Part shown: positions 50,663 through 58,805 of the stretch, piece after piece
Layout of the letters: each line of letters opens with the position of its first letter
Position numbering within the stretch: position 1 is the first letter of the stretch
Assembly (NCBI GenBank): GCA_049322755.1
Contig: JBMOQX010000017.1
Coordinates: 74,408-138,407 of the forward strand
Direction of reading: 5' to 3'
DNA length: 64,000 nucleotides
Source: DATIUV01 sp049322755
Lineage (GTDB): Bacteria; Pseudomonadota; Gammaproteobacteria; Burkholderiales; UBA6910
Made by a program: the position numbers and the translations under genes
The notes under the pieces: model-generated
Told to the model about the DNA's origin: nothing
The model's database searches: none
The model's input: the letters and a program-made list of their open reading frames with translations, nothing else

Positions 50663-52395
50663 ACTTCCTCCCGGATCAGCGGCACGCCGTCGGCGTTGAT
50701 CACGTTGCGTTCCAGGGGCGCGTCCGGCGCCACGTCCAGCACCCGCAGCGCGGCCTCCACCACCCGCGCGAACACCGGCGCGGCGACGAGGCCACCGTAG
50801 TAGTCCTTGCCGGACGGCTCGTCGATCATCACCGCCACCACCACCCGCGGCCGGCTCGCCGGCGCCAGGCCGACGAACGAGGCAACGTATCGGTCCCGCA
50901 CATACTGGCCGCCCACCAGCTTGCGGGCGGTGCCGGTCTTTCCGGCGGTGCGGTAACCCGGAACCCGCGCCAGCGGCGCCGTGCCGCCCGGTTCGGTGGC
51001 CAGTTCCAGCATCGCCCGCACTTCCTGCGCGGTGCGCTCGGAGATCGCCTGGACGCCTGTCGGCGCCTCCTCCGCGCGCACCAGTGACACCGGCAGCAGC
51101 CGGCCGTCGGTGGCGAACACCGTGTATGCGCGAGCCAGCTGCAGCAGGTTCACGGAAAGCCCGTGGCCGTAGGACATGGTCGCCTGCTCGATCGGCCGCC
51201 ACGAGGAGTGAGGCCGCAGCCGCCCGCTCACCTCGCCGGGAAAGCCGGAGCCGGACGGCGTGCCGAAGCCCACCTGATCAAGCATGCGCCACATTCGCTC
51301 CGCCGGCAGCGCCAGCGCGATCTTGGCGGAACCCACATTGCTGGATTTCTGAATCACCTGCGCCACCGTGAGCGCGCCGAACTGGTGGGTGTCGCGCACC
51401 GTCGCCGGGCCGATCGTCAGCGAGCCGGGCGCCGTCTGCAGCACGCTGCGCGCGGTGAACATGCCCGACTCCAGCGCCGCGGCGACGGTGAACGGCTTGA
51501 GCGTGGAGCCGGGTTCGAACACGTCGGTGACGGCCCGGTTGCGCACGCGCGAAGGCGTCGCCTGGCCGCGGTCGTTGGGATTGAAGCTGGGCAGGTTCGC
51601 CAGCGCCAGGACTTCGCCAGTGCGGGCGTCCAGCACGACGATGCCGCCCGCGCGCGCCCGGTGCAGGAGCACCGCCTGTTTCAGCTCGCGATACGCCAGG
51701 TACTGGATGCGCCGGTCGACGGACAGCGCCACGTCGGCGCCGGGCTTGGGCGCGCGGATGCCCCCCACGTCCTCGATGACGCGGCCAAGCCGGTCCTTGA
51801 TGACGCGGCGGCTGCCGGGCACGCCTCTCAGCCCGTCGTCGAACGCGAGCTCGAGCCCCTCCTGGCCGCGGTCGTCGACGTTGGTGAAGCCCAGCAGGTG
51901 CGCCGTCATTTCCCCCGACGGGTAGTAACGGCGGTACTCGCGCTTGAGGAACATGCCGTTGATCTCCAGCGCCGCGGCGCGGGCCGCCGCCTCGGGCGGC
52001 AACTGGCGTTTGAGATAGACGAATTCGCGACCGGCGCTCTCCGCGAGCCGCGCGCGCACTTCGCGCAGGTCCATCTCGAGCAGATCCGCGAGGGCCTTGA
52101 GTTGCGCGGGCGACGCCTCCAGGTCCGCAGGGCTCGCCCAGACCGACTCCACCGGCGTGCTCACCGCCAGCGGTTCGCCGTTACGGTCGGTGATCATGCC
52201 GCGGTGGGCGCTGATCTCGACGACGCGGGAGAAGCGCGACTCGCCGCGCTCCTGCAGGAAATCGTTCTTTACGCCCTGCAGGTAGCCCGCCCGGCCCACC
52301 AGCGCGGCAAACGCCAGCAGGATGGCGCCGATCACCAGTCGTCCGCGCCACGGCGAGACGCGATGGTGCAGCGCCCGGGCCAGCACGGCGCTCAT
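50659..52395 (-). CDS. ftsI: Peptidoglycan D,D-transpeptidase FtsI (PBP3)
   Basis: 578 residues. Septal transpeptidase with one N-terminal membrane segment ('LVIGAILLAFAALVGRAGYLQ'), a pedestal domain ('SAHRGMITDRNGEPLAVSTPV') and the penicillin-binding domain. Active-site motifs are STLK in 'EPGSTLKPF', SSN in 'QKSSNVGSAKIA' and KTGTA in 'YRTAGKTGTARK'. ATG 52395 overlaps the ftsL stop (ATGA); the longer open frame is ftsL in another frame. Confidence 0.97.
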   Translation of the reverse strand: MSAVLARALHHRVSPWRGRLVIGAILLAFAALVGRAGYLQGVKNDFLQERGESRFSRVVEISAHRGMITDRNGEPLAVSTPVESVWASPADLEASPAQLKALADLLEMDLREVRARLAESAGREFVYLKRQLPPEAAARAAALEINGMFLKREYRRYYPSGEMTAHLLGFTNVDDRGQEGLELAFDDGLRGVPGSRRVIKDRLGRVIEDVGGIRAPKPGADVALSVDRRIQYLAYRELKQAVLLHRARAGGIVVLDARTGEVLALANLPSFNPNDRGQATPSRVRNRAVTDVFEPGSTLKPFTVAAALESGMFTARSVLQTAPGSLTIGPATVRDTHQFGALTVAQVIQKSSNVGSAKIALALPAERMWRMLDQVGFGTPSGSGFPGEVSGRLRPHSSWRPIEQATMSYGHGLSVNLLQLARAYTVFATDGRLLPVSLVRAEEAPTGVQAISERTAQEVRAMLELATEPGGTAPLARVPGYRTAGKTGTARKLVGGQYVRDRYVASFVGLAPASRPRVVVAVMIDEPSGKDYYGGLVAAPVFARVVEAALRVLDVAPDAPLERNVINADGVPLIREEV

Positions 52396-52676
52396 CGCTG
52401 GCTCCCGTCGCCGGCGAGCGGGCGCATGATCTGCACCCGTGTCGGCGAAGGCAGGCGCATGCGCAGGTCCCGCGAAGCGATGCTTTCGATGCGGGCGTGG
52501 GTGGCCCAGGTGCTCTGCTCCAGCTGCAGCTGCCCCCATTCCACGTCCAGCCGTTTCGCCTCGCGCTGCTCTTTCTCCAGTTCCACAAACAGCTTGCGCG
52601 CCTTGTGCTGTGAGGTCACAACACCCAACGCGCAAACCACCACGAGGAGGAGCAGGATCAGGTTCACCCGGGTCAC
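52392..52676 (-). CDS. ftsL: Cell division protein FtsL
   Basis: 94 residues. One membrane segment ('LILLLLVVVCALGVVTSQHKAR') and a short periplasmic coiled coil ('FVELEKEQREAKRLDVEWGQLQLEQSTWATHARIESIA'). It forms the FtsQBL complex that activates FtsWI. Position between rsmH and ftsI is diagnostic for this poorly conserved protein. Confidence 0.94.
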   Translation of the reverse strand: MTRVNLILLLLVVVCALGVVTSQHKARKLFVELEKEQREAKRLDVEWGQLQLEQSTWATHARIESIASRDLRMRLPSPTRVQIMRPLAGDGSQR

Positions 52677-52710
52677 GGCGAGCCTCCGGCAGGAATCCCC
52701 GAGGCCGCCA

Positions 52711-53661
52711 TCACGCCGCCTCCGCGGTGCGCTCGGCCACCCGCATCACGGCACTGCGGGCGCGCGGATTCTCGGCCACCTCCGCCGCCCCCGGGCGCAC
52801 CGGCTTGCCGACCAGACGCAGTCGCGGCTGCGGCAGGTCCGCGGCGCGCAGCGGCAGCCGGGCCGGAATGTGCGCCGTGCTCGACTGTTCGCGCAGGAAC
52901 TGCTTTACCGCGCGGTCCTCGAGGGAATGAAAGCTGATCACCACCAGGCGACCTCCGGGTTTGAGCATCCCGACGCTCTGGGCGAGCGCTAACGGAAGCT
53001 CCTCAAGCTCCTGATTGATGCGAATCCGTAGAGCCTGGAAGGTGCGCGTCGCCGGATCCTGGCCGGGTTCCCGCGTGCGGACGGCTTTCGCCACGATCCC
53101 GGCAAGCTGGCGTGTCGTCGCGATGGGCTCCCGCGTCCGAGCTGCAACAATCGCTCTTGCAACCGATTTAGCAAACCGTTCTTCGCCATAGCGCCTGATG
53201 ACCTCCCCCAAGTCCCGCTCCGAAACCGTTGCCAGCCACTCGGCCGCCGTGGGCCCGTGGGTTGTGTCCATCCGCATGTCCAGCGGTCCGTCCAGGCGAA
53301 AGCTGAAGCCGCGGCCGGCGTCATCGAGCTGCGGCGAAGAAACGCCCAGGTCGAAGAGAATCCCGTCCACCCCGGTCACACCCAGTTCGCGCAACACTTC
53401 CGCCAGGCGCGAAAACGCCGAGTGCACCACCCGCAGGCGCGCATCGGCCAGCGCTTCGCCGGCGGCGACCGCCTGCGGATCCCGGTCCAGGCCGATGACC
53501 TGTCCGCGCGGCCCGAGTCGCGCCAGAATCGCCCGGCTGTGACCGCCGCGGCCGAACGTGGCGTCGACATATATGCCGTCCGCCCGAGGGTTCAGCGCCT
53601 CCACGGCCTCCGTCACCAGGACGGGCCGGTGCCCCCCGGCGTCGTCACAACGAGAATCCAT
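52711..53661 (-). CDS. rsmH: 16S rRNA (cytosine-1402-N4)-methyltransferase
   Basis: 316 residues. 'HRPVLVTEAVEALNPRADGIYVDATFGRGGHSRAIL' is the N-terminal SAM-binding start, 'DGILFDLGVSSPQLDDAGRGFSFRLDGPLDMRMD' the central block, and 'VVISFHSLEDRAVKQFL' and 'NPRARSAVMRVAER' the C-terminal ones. ATG 53661 lies within the end of mraZ (17-bp overlap). It methylates N4 of C1402 in the ribosomal P site. Confidence 0.97.
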   Translation of the reverse strand: MDSRCDDAGGHRPVLVTEAVEALNPRADGIYVDATFGRGGHSRAILARLGPRGQVIGLDRDPQAVAAGEALADARLRVVHSAFSRLAEVLRELGVTGVDGILFDLGVSSPQLDDAGRGFSFRLDGPLDMRMDTTHGPTAAEWLATVSERDLGEVIRRYGEERFAKSVARAIVAARTREPIATTRQLAGIVAKAVRTREPGQDPATRTFQALRIRINQELEELPLALAQSVGMLKPGGRLVVISFHSLEDRAVKQFLREQSSTAHIPARLPLRAADLPQPRLRLVGKPVRPGAAEVAENPRARSAVMRVAERTAEAA

Positions 53662-54091
53662 CCAGCTCCGGCGGCACGCCGCCATCCCGGAACGCCAACG
53701 CTTCTTCCACGCGCTGATCCCACTGGCCCGAGTCCCAGAGTTCCAGCTTGCTGCCCTGCCCCACCAGCACCACGTTCTTGTCGAGCGCCGCGAACTGGCG
53801 CAGCGGCGGCGGCACCAGCACGCGGCCGGAGCCGTCCACTTCCACATCGCAGGCATTACCCACCAGCAATCGCTGCAGGCTGCGGGTGACCGGATTGAAG
53901 CTGGAGAGGCCGTTGAGCTTTTGCTCGATCGGCTCCCAGTCGGGGAGGGGATAGATCAGGAGACAGCGACTCGGGTCCGCGGTGATGACCAACCGGCCGT
54001 CACAGCGCTCACGCAGCACGTCGCGATGCCTGGCCGGAATGGCCAGCCGCCCCTTGCTGTCGAGGCTGAGCTGCGCGACGCCACGGAACAT
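53645..54091 (-). CDS. mraZ: Transcriptional regulator MraZ
   Basis: 148 residues with two swapped-hairpin AbrB-like (SpoVT) halves: 'GVAQLSLDSKGRLAIPARHRDVL' and 'CDVEVDGSGRVLVPPPLRQFA'. MraZ represses its own dcw operon by binding TGGGN-type direct repeats. The ATG at 54091 follows AAAGGGGA. A longer in-frame start at 54124 would lie inside the operator and is rejected. Confidence 0.95.
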   Translation of the reverse strand: MFRGVAQLSLDSKGRLAIPARHRDVLRERCDGRLVITADPSRCLLIYPLPDWEPIEQKLNGLSSFNPVTRSLQRLLVGNACDVEVDGSGRVLVPPPLRQFAALDKNVVLVGQGSKLELWDSGQWDQRVEEALAFRDGGVPPELDGFSL

Positions 54092-54118
54092 CGTGTCCCC
54101 TTTGAGTGCGGCGAATTG

Positions 54119-54144
54119 CCCCACAATTCGCCACTTTTCTCCAC
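54119..54144 (-). promoter_or_regulatory. Three MraZ boxes in the mraZ leader
   Basis: On the minus strand GTGGAG, GTGGCG and GTGGGG occur at 54144, 54134 and 54124, an exact 10-bp period. This matches the known MraZ operator design of three direct TGGNN repeats separated by 5 bp. They lie between the predicted transcript start and the mraZ ATG. Confidence 0.8.
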
Positions 54145-54152
54145 CTCAGGGC

Positions 54153-54181
54153 ACTATAGGAGAAAAAAAAAGCCCGGTCAA
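54153..54181 (-). promoter_or_regulatory. Predicted promoter of the dcw cluster (Pmra)
   Basis: Minus-strand TTGACC (54181-54176), 17-bp spacer, TATAGT (54158-54153). The -35 hexamer falls in the loop and stem of the terminator hairpin just upstream and the T-run forms most of the spacer, so promoter and terminator are nested. Confidence 0.75.
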
Positions 54182-54192
54182 GGCGGCCGGGC
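54163..54192 (-). terminator. Rho-independent terminator, probably of rnpB
   Basis: GCCCGG (54187-54192 read on minus) pairs with CCGGGC (54172-54177), 9-nt loop, followed on the minus strand by nine T (54171-54163). Transcripts entering from rnpB would stop here. The plus-strand side also has a T-rich tail. Between this hairpin and the mature rnpB end (54193-54332) I see no gene. Confidence 0.75.
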
Positions 54193-54332
54193 CATTTTTC
54201 TTTATTCTTGACAAAGACTTACTGAACGTTCCTAGAACCGCTCAGGAGCTCGAAAAAATTCTCCTTGTCTTTGAATTGGATAAAGCAAGAACCTCGCGCT
54301 AAACATTAGGCTTTTGCGTTTTAAGGCAGTGC

Positions 54333-54717
54333 GAAGCTGGCCGATAAGCCGGGTTCTGTAAACCGGCATCCCGAAAGACGCCGATCGGCAGCCATTCCTC
54401 TGGGCACCGGGTCGCCCCGATGCTCAAGCAGCCTACCCGGGAACAGCGCGAGCCACGCTATCGTTCCCCTATTTGGCCTTGCTCCGGATGGGGTTTACCG
54501 TGCCGCCCGTGTTGCCACGGACGCGGTGGGCTCTTACCCCACCGTTTCACCCTTGCCGGTGTAAGCAAACGCTCACACTTAGGCGGTCTGTTCTCTGTGG
54601 CACTTTCCAGGGCCTCGCGGCCTCCGGCCGTTAGCCGGCATCCTGCTCTGCGGAGCCCGGACTTTCCTCCCCCCAACCGCCCGGGGGCGGTCAGACAGCG
54701 GCTGCCTGGCCAGCTTC
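54333..54717 (-). ncRNA. rnpB: RNase P RNA, bacterial class A
   Basis: About 385 nt. The ends GAAGCTGGCCAG (5') and GGCCAGCTTC (3') pair to form helix P1. Core sequences are conserved: GAGGAAAGTCCGGGCTCC near the 5' side (CR I), AGGGTGAAACGGTG in the middle, and CAGAACCCGGCTTA near the 3' end. It is the catalytic RNA that matures tRNA 5' ends. Ends are set by the P1 helix and may be a few bases off. Confidence 0.95.
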
Positions 54718-54724
54718 GCGCGTC

Positions 54725-54752
54725 ATTTTACCATGACGCCTTTCTTGACTAA
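54725..54752 (-). promoter_or_regulatory. Predicted promoter of rnpB
   Basis: Minus-strand TTAGTC (54752-54747), 16-bp spacer, TAAAAT (54730-54725), placing the start 6-8 nt downstream at the mature rnpB 5' end. Confidence 0.5.
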
Positions 54753-54835
54753 TGGACTCGGCTTTACTACGCCCAAAGAAGAAGCGGGCTCTCGCGGCGT
54801 GCGACGTCGCGGACCCGCCCGGAAAGGAGGTTCCC

Positions 54836-55348
54836 ATGCGACGACGGCTGTACTTCCTGCTTCCCGACGTCGGCGCCGCGCGGCAGATGCTGGACACGCT
54901 GCTGCTGGCGCGTATCGAGGAACGCCGCATTCATTTTCTCGCCCGCCGCGGCGCCTTGCCCGCCGATCTTCCCGAAGCCACCGTGTTCCAGAAAACCGAC
55001 ATCGTGCACGGCGCGGAGCTGGGCATGATCATTGGCGGGGCGTCCGGCGTCCTGGGCGGGCTGGTCGCGGTGTTCTTCCCGCCGGCGGGCATTTCGCTGC
55101 AGCTCGTTACGGTCCTGGTGACCGCGATTCTCGGCGCCGTGTTCGGCGCCTGGGTGGCGAGCCTCGCGGCCTCGGCGGTACCCAACTCCCGGCTCAAGGC
55201 CTTCCACGCCGAGATCGAGCGCGGCAAGGTGCTGATGATGGTGGACGTGCCTTTCAGGCGCGCCCAAGAAATCGCCGAGAAGGTCCATCGCGCCCATCCG
55301 GAAGCTTCCGACCGCGGCGTGGAGCCGACGATTCCCGCGTTCCCTTGA
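54836..55348 (+). CDS. Small membrane protein, DUF1269-like
   Basis: 170 residues. The N-terminal region 'RRRLYFLLPDVGAARQMLDTLLLARIEERRIHFLARRGALPADLPEA' and the twin glycine-rich hydrophobic segments ('GMIIGGASGVLGGLVAVFFPPAGI', 'VTVLVTAILGAVFGAWVASLAASAV') followed by 'IERGKVLMMVDVPFRRAQEIAEKVHRAHPEA' resemble DUF1269-type proteins. The ATG at 54836 has a near-perfect Shine-Dalgarno (AGGAGG) 6 bp upstream; the longer frame from 54752 is ignored. Function unknown. It is divergent from rnpB and convergent with pyrC (10 bp). Confidence 0.75.
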   Translation: MRRRLYFLLPDVGAARQMLDTLLLARIEERRIHFLARRGALPADLPEATVFQKTDIVHGAELGMIIGGASGVLGGLVAVFFPPAGISLQLVTVLVTAILGAVFGAWVASLAASAVPNSRLKAFHAEIERGKVLMMVDVPFRRAQEIAEKVHRAHPEASDRGVEPTIPAFP

Positions 55349-55357
55349 CCGGTCGGC

Positions 55358-56404
55358 TCACGCGCCGGCGAGGCGCCAGGCGACGGTTTCTCCCGCGCGC
55401 AGAGGCACCAGCACGTCGGCGCCGAACGGCAGGGTCGGGGGGACAGTCCAGGGCTCCCGCACCAGCGTGATCGTCGACGTGTTGCGCGGCAGCCGGTAGA
55501 AATCGGCGCCGAAGTGGCTGGCGAAGCCTTCCAGGCGGTCCAGCGCCCCGGCTTCGTCGAACACCTCGGCGTAAAGCTCGATCCCGGCAAACGCGGTGTA
55601 GATGCCGGCGCACCCGCACGCCGTCTCCTTGGCGCCGCGCGCGTGCGGCGCGCTGTCGGTACCGAGGAAAAACTTGGGATCCCCGCTCACCGCGGCCTCC
55701 ACCAGCGTGCGGCGGTGGGTTTCGCGCTTCAGCACCGGCAGGCAATAGTGGTGCGGGCGCACGCCGCCGGCGAACAGCGCGTTGCGGTTGAGCAGCAGAT
55801 GGTGGGCGGTGATGGTGGCCGCCACCCGCGCCGGTGCGGCGCGCACATAATCCGCCGCCTCGCGCGTGGTGATGTGCTCCAGCACCACGCGCAATTGCGC
55901 ATGGCGCTCGACCAGCGGCGCCAGCACGCGGTCGATGAACGCCTTCTCGCGATCGAACACGTCGACGTCGGCATCGGTGACCTCGCCGTGCACCAGCAGC
56001 GGCAGGCCCGCCTCCGCCATCGCCTCCAGCGCGGCCGCGCAGCGTCGGACGTCCGTCACGCCGGCGCCGGAATGCGTCGTGGCGCCCGCCGGGTACAGTT
56101 TCACGGCGTGAACGATCCCGGAAGCCTTGGCGCGGTGAATCTCGTCAGGTCCGGTGTTGTCGGTGAGGTAGAGCGTCATCAGCGGATCGAACAGGGGCCC
56201 GCCGCCAAGGCTCGCCAGGATGCGGCGCCGGTACTCCGCGGCCATGGCGGCGGTGGTCACCGGCGGCTTGAGATTGGGCATGACGATCGCGCGCCCGAAA
56301 CGCCGCGCCGTATCGCGCGCGACCGCGGCGAGCTCCGCGCCGTCGCGCAGATGCAGGTGCCAGTCGTCGGGTTTCGCGATCGTGACGGCGTCGGTGGCGG
56401 CCAT
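55358..56404 (-). CDS. pyrC: Dihydroorotase (PyrC, E. coli type)
   Basis: 348 residues, exactly the class II length. Closes carbamoyl-aspartate to dihydroorotate in pyrimidine synthesis. 'KPDDWHLHLRDG' holds two metal His, 'AVKLYPAGATTHS' the carboxylated Lys, 'LLVHGEVTD' and 'LEHITTREA' further ligands, and 'FLGTDSAPHARGAKE' the catalytic Asp. ATG 56404 chosen over the longer frame at 56452. Confidence 0.96.
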   Translation of the reverse strand: MAATDAVTIAKPDDWHLHLRDGAELAAVARDTARRFGRAIVMPNLKPPVTTAAMAAEYRRRILASLGGGPLFDPLMTLYLTDNTGPDEIHRAKASGIVHAVKLYPAGATTHSGAGVTDVRRCAAALEAMAEAGLPLLVHGEVTDADVDVFDREKAFIDRVLAPLVERHAQLRVVLEHITTREAADYVRAAPARVAATITAHHLLLNRNALFAGGVRPHHYCLPVLKRETHRRTLVEAAVSGDPKFFLGTDSAPHARGAKETACGCAGIYTAFAGIELYAEVFDEAGALDRLEGFASHFGADFYRLPRNTSTITLVREPWTVPPTLPFGADVLVPLRAGETVAWRLAGA

Positions 56405-56420
56405 ATCCCCTCTCCTCCGA

Positions 56421-57272
56421 TCAGGTGCGCGGACTACCGCGCCCGGTGGCAAGCGCGTAAAGGGTCGCGCGCGGCACGCCCGTGATCTTGGCGGTGAGCG
56501 CCGACGCCCGCGTCGGCGGCAGCTCGGCCAGCAGCAGTTCCAGGATGTGCCGCGCCGCCGCTAGATCCGCGCCACCGGCAGCCGCGGGGCGCTCATGGAT
56601 CACCAGCACGAACTCGCCCTTGCTCCGCCCCGGTTCGGCGTCGAGCCACTCGGTCAGCTCCGCCGGGGTGCCGGTGACGATCGCCTCGTGAACCTTGGTG
56701 AGCTCTTTGGCCAGCGTCACGGTGGCCGCCGCGCCCAGCACCGTTGCAATGTCCGCGAGGCACGCCCGCACGCGATGCGGCGCCTCGTAGGCAACGACCG
56801 CGGCGTCGGTTGCGCGCAAGGCCTCGAGGGCGCCGCGCCGCGCCGCCCGCTTGGCCGGCAGAAAGCCCACGAACAGGAAGCGGTCGCTCTCGAGCCCGAT
56901 CGCCGAGAGCGCGGTGATCAGCGCGCTCGGGCCCGGGATCGGAACGACCTCGAATCCGCGCCGGCGCGCCTCGCGCACCAGATGCGCGCCCGGGTCGCTC
57001 ACCAGCGGCGTGCCGGCGTCGGTAAGGTAGGCGACCCGCGCCCCGCCCGCCAGCTGCTCCAGGATGCGCTCGGTCTGGGCCCGCTCGTTGTGCTCGTGCA
57101 ATGACAACAGCCGCTTGCGGATGCCGTGCTGGGATAGCAGCACGTCACTCACGCGGGTGTCCTCCGCGGCGATCACATCAGCCTCGGCCAGGACGTCCAG
57201 CGCCCGCAGCGTCACGTCCCGCAAATTCCCAATCGGCGTGGCCACCACATATAATCGGCCTTTTACGGGCAC
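56421..57272 (-). CDS. rsmI: 16S rRNA (cytidine-1402-2'-O)-methyltransferase
   Basis: About 283 residues. 'GRLYVVATPIGNLRDVTLRALDVLAEADVIAAEDTR' and 'GTPLVSDPGAHLVREA' are the tetrapyrrole-methylase fold marks. Together with RsmH it modifies C1402. The GTG at 57272 gives 'VPVKGRLYVV'; a TTG at 57290 would reach into the divergent lpoA start. Only 12 bp separate the rsmI and lpoA start codons. Confidence 0.93.
   Translation of the reverse strand: MPVKGRLYVVATPIGNLRDVTLRALDVLAEADVIAAEDTRVSDVLLSQHGIRKRLLSLHEHNERAQTERILEQLAGGARVAYLTDAGTPLVSDPGAHLVREARRRGFEVVPIPGPSALITALSAIGLESDRFLFVGFLPAKRAARRGALEALRATDAAVVAYEAPHRVRACLADIATVLGAAATVTLAKELTKVHEAIVTGTPAELTEWLDAEPGRSKGEFVLVIHERPAAAGGADLAAARHILELLLAELPPTRASALTAKITGVPRATLYALATGRGSPRT
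57226..57255 (+). promoter_or_regulatory. Predicted promoter of the lpoA-yraN-diaA-dolP operon
   Basis: TTCCCA (57226-57231), 18-bp spacer, perfect TATAAT (57250-57255), about 30 bp before the lpoA ATG. It lies inside the first codons of rsmI on the other strand. Confidence 0.55.
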
Positions 57273-57284
57273 TGCGTGTTCCGA

Positions 57285-58415
57285 ATGCAACGGCTTTCCC
57301 TGTGCCTGGCAGTTCTCGCCGCGGCACTATACGGCATCCCTCCCGCGCTTGCTACCGAAGGCCGTGATGCGTACGGCCCGCGGCGTTTGGCGCAGGCACC
57401 CCCCGAGGCCTTCGCGCTTCCATGGCAGGGGTCGGCCCACGTGGCGCTGCTGCTGCCCCTGAACTCCCCCGATTTCAGCCGTGCCGCGGAAATGGTGCGC
57501 CAGGGTTTCCTGGTGGCGGCGGGAATGCCCGCGCAGACGCCGCTGCCAACGCGCGTTTACGCCACGTCGGCCGACAGCGAGGGCACGCTCCTGGCGTACC
57601 AGGACGCGCTGCGTAACGGTGCCAGCGTGGTGGTCGGGCCCCTCACCCGCGACGACGTGGCGACCCTCGCGGCGAGCGGGCTGGTGAGCGTGCCGACGCT
57701 GGCCCTCAACATCATCGACGCCGGCGCCGCGTTGCTGCCCGACACGCTTTATTTCTTCGGGCTCAGCGTCGAGGCCGAGGCGCAGCAGCTGGCGCGCATG
57801 GCCTACGCGCCCGACCGGCCGCGCGCCTATGTCATCTCCAGCGGGACAGCGTTGGCCAGCCGGATTCGCGACGCATTCTCCGCCGCCTGGCAGGGCCTCG
57901 GCGGCGTGGTCGAGGGCGAGTTCCTGCCCCTGGCGGCGGGCCCGGAGCTGTGGCCGGAACTGCGCCGCCAGATCAAGGGAAAGGATGCCGTGGTCCTGCT
58001 GGCCATGGAGTTCGACCGGGCGCGCCTGATACGGCCCTTCATCGATCCGGGCGTGCCGGTGTACGCGACCTCGCTGGTCAATCAGGGCCCCGGCCCCGGG
58101 GTCGGCAGCTTCGATCTCAACGGCGTGCGTTTCATCGATATGCCATGGTTGCTTTCGCCCGACCGGCCGTCGGTACGGGCGTATCCGCGGCCCGAAGCCA
58201 GCGTCGGCGTGGACCTGGACCGCCTCTACGCACTGGGCATCGACGCCTATCGCCTGGCCCTGGAAGTGGCCCGGCTGCCGACACCCGGCTCGACGGTGCT
58301 GGACGGGGTCACCGGCGACATCACCCTCGACCCGCGCCGCCAGTTCGTGCGGGAGCTGGTGCCGGCGGAGTTCGTCGGCGGCGGAATCAAGCTTCTGGTT
58401 CCCGGGGCGCGGTGA
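57285..58415 (+). CDS. lpoA: LpoA/LppC-like penicillin-binding protein activator
   Basis: 376 residues. A signal peptide ('RLSLCLAVLAAALYGIPPALA') is followed by a periplasmic binding-protein-like domain: 'HVALLLPLNSPDFSRAAEMVRQGFLVAAG', 'GASVVVGPLTRDDVATLAASG', 'YFFGLSVEAEAQQLARMAY' and 'GVRFIDMPWLLSPDRPSVRAYP'. LpoA of E. coli activates PBP1a from the outer membrane. Here no lipobox cysteine is seen at the cleavage site, and the N-terminal TPR domain of the E. coli protein (678 residues) is missing. So it is the C-terminal domain only, perhaps soluble. Position before yraN-diaA-dolP supports the name. Confidence 0.8.
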   Translation: MQRLSLCLAVLAAALYGIPPALATEGRDAYGPRRLAQAPPEAFALPWQGSAHVALLLPLNSPDFSRAAEMVRQGFLVAAGMPAQTPLPTRVYATSADSEGTLLAYQDALRNGASVVVGPLTRDDVATLAASGLVSVPTLALNIIDAGAALLPDTLYFFGLSVEAEAQQLARMAYAPDRPRAYVISSGTALASRIRDAFSAAWQGLGGVVEGEFLPLAAGPELWPELRRQIKGKDAVVLLAMEFDRARLIRPFIDPGVPVYATSLVNQGPGPGVGSFDLNGVRFIDMPWLLSPDRPSVRAYPRPEASVGVDLDRLYALGIDAYRLALEVARLPTPGSTVLDGVTGDITLDPRRQFVRELVPAEFVGGGIKLLVPGAR

Positions 58416-58750
58416 GCGCCGGCGGTGAGCAGGCCGAGACTCAGGCAGCCGCTCTGCTGGCGGCTCGCGGGCTGCGCCTGGTGCAGCGCAACTACCGCTG
58501 CCGATTCGGCGAGATCGATCTCATCATGCGCGACGGGAAAACCCTGGTGTTCGTCGAAGTGCGCGCCCGCACCCATCGGGGTTACGGAGGCGCCGCAGCC
58601 AGCATTGACGCGAACAAGCAGGCCCGCGTGGTGCGCGCCGCGCGCCACTACCTGGCCACCCTGCGGGAGCTGCCCGCCTGCCGCTTCGACGCCGTGCTTT
58701 TCGAGGCTGACGGGACGGCGCATTGGATTCCCTCCGCGTTCGAGGTGTGA
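58412..58750 (+). CDS. yraN: YraN family (UPF0102) nuclease-like protein
   Basis: 112 residues with the Holliday-junction-resolvase-like fold: 'AETQAAALLAARGLRLVQRNYRCRFGEIDLIMRDGKTLVFVEVRART' (GEIDLI and VFVEVR hold the nuclease-type acidic residues) and 'KQARVVRAARHYL'. Role uncertain. GTG start overlapping the lpoA stop (GTGA). Confidence 0.92.
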   Translation: MSAGGEQAETQAAALLAARGLRLVQRNYRCRFGEIDLIMRDGKTLVFVEVRARTHRGYGGAAASIDANKQARVVRAARHYLATLRELPACRFDAVLFEADGTAHWIPSAFEV

Positions 58751-58805
58751 GGCGCCGAACCCCACCCTCGTTTGGTAACATGGGCCCTCGCCGAGGAGTT
58801 GCAGG

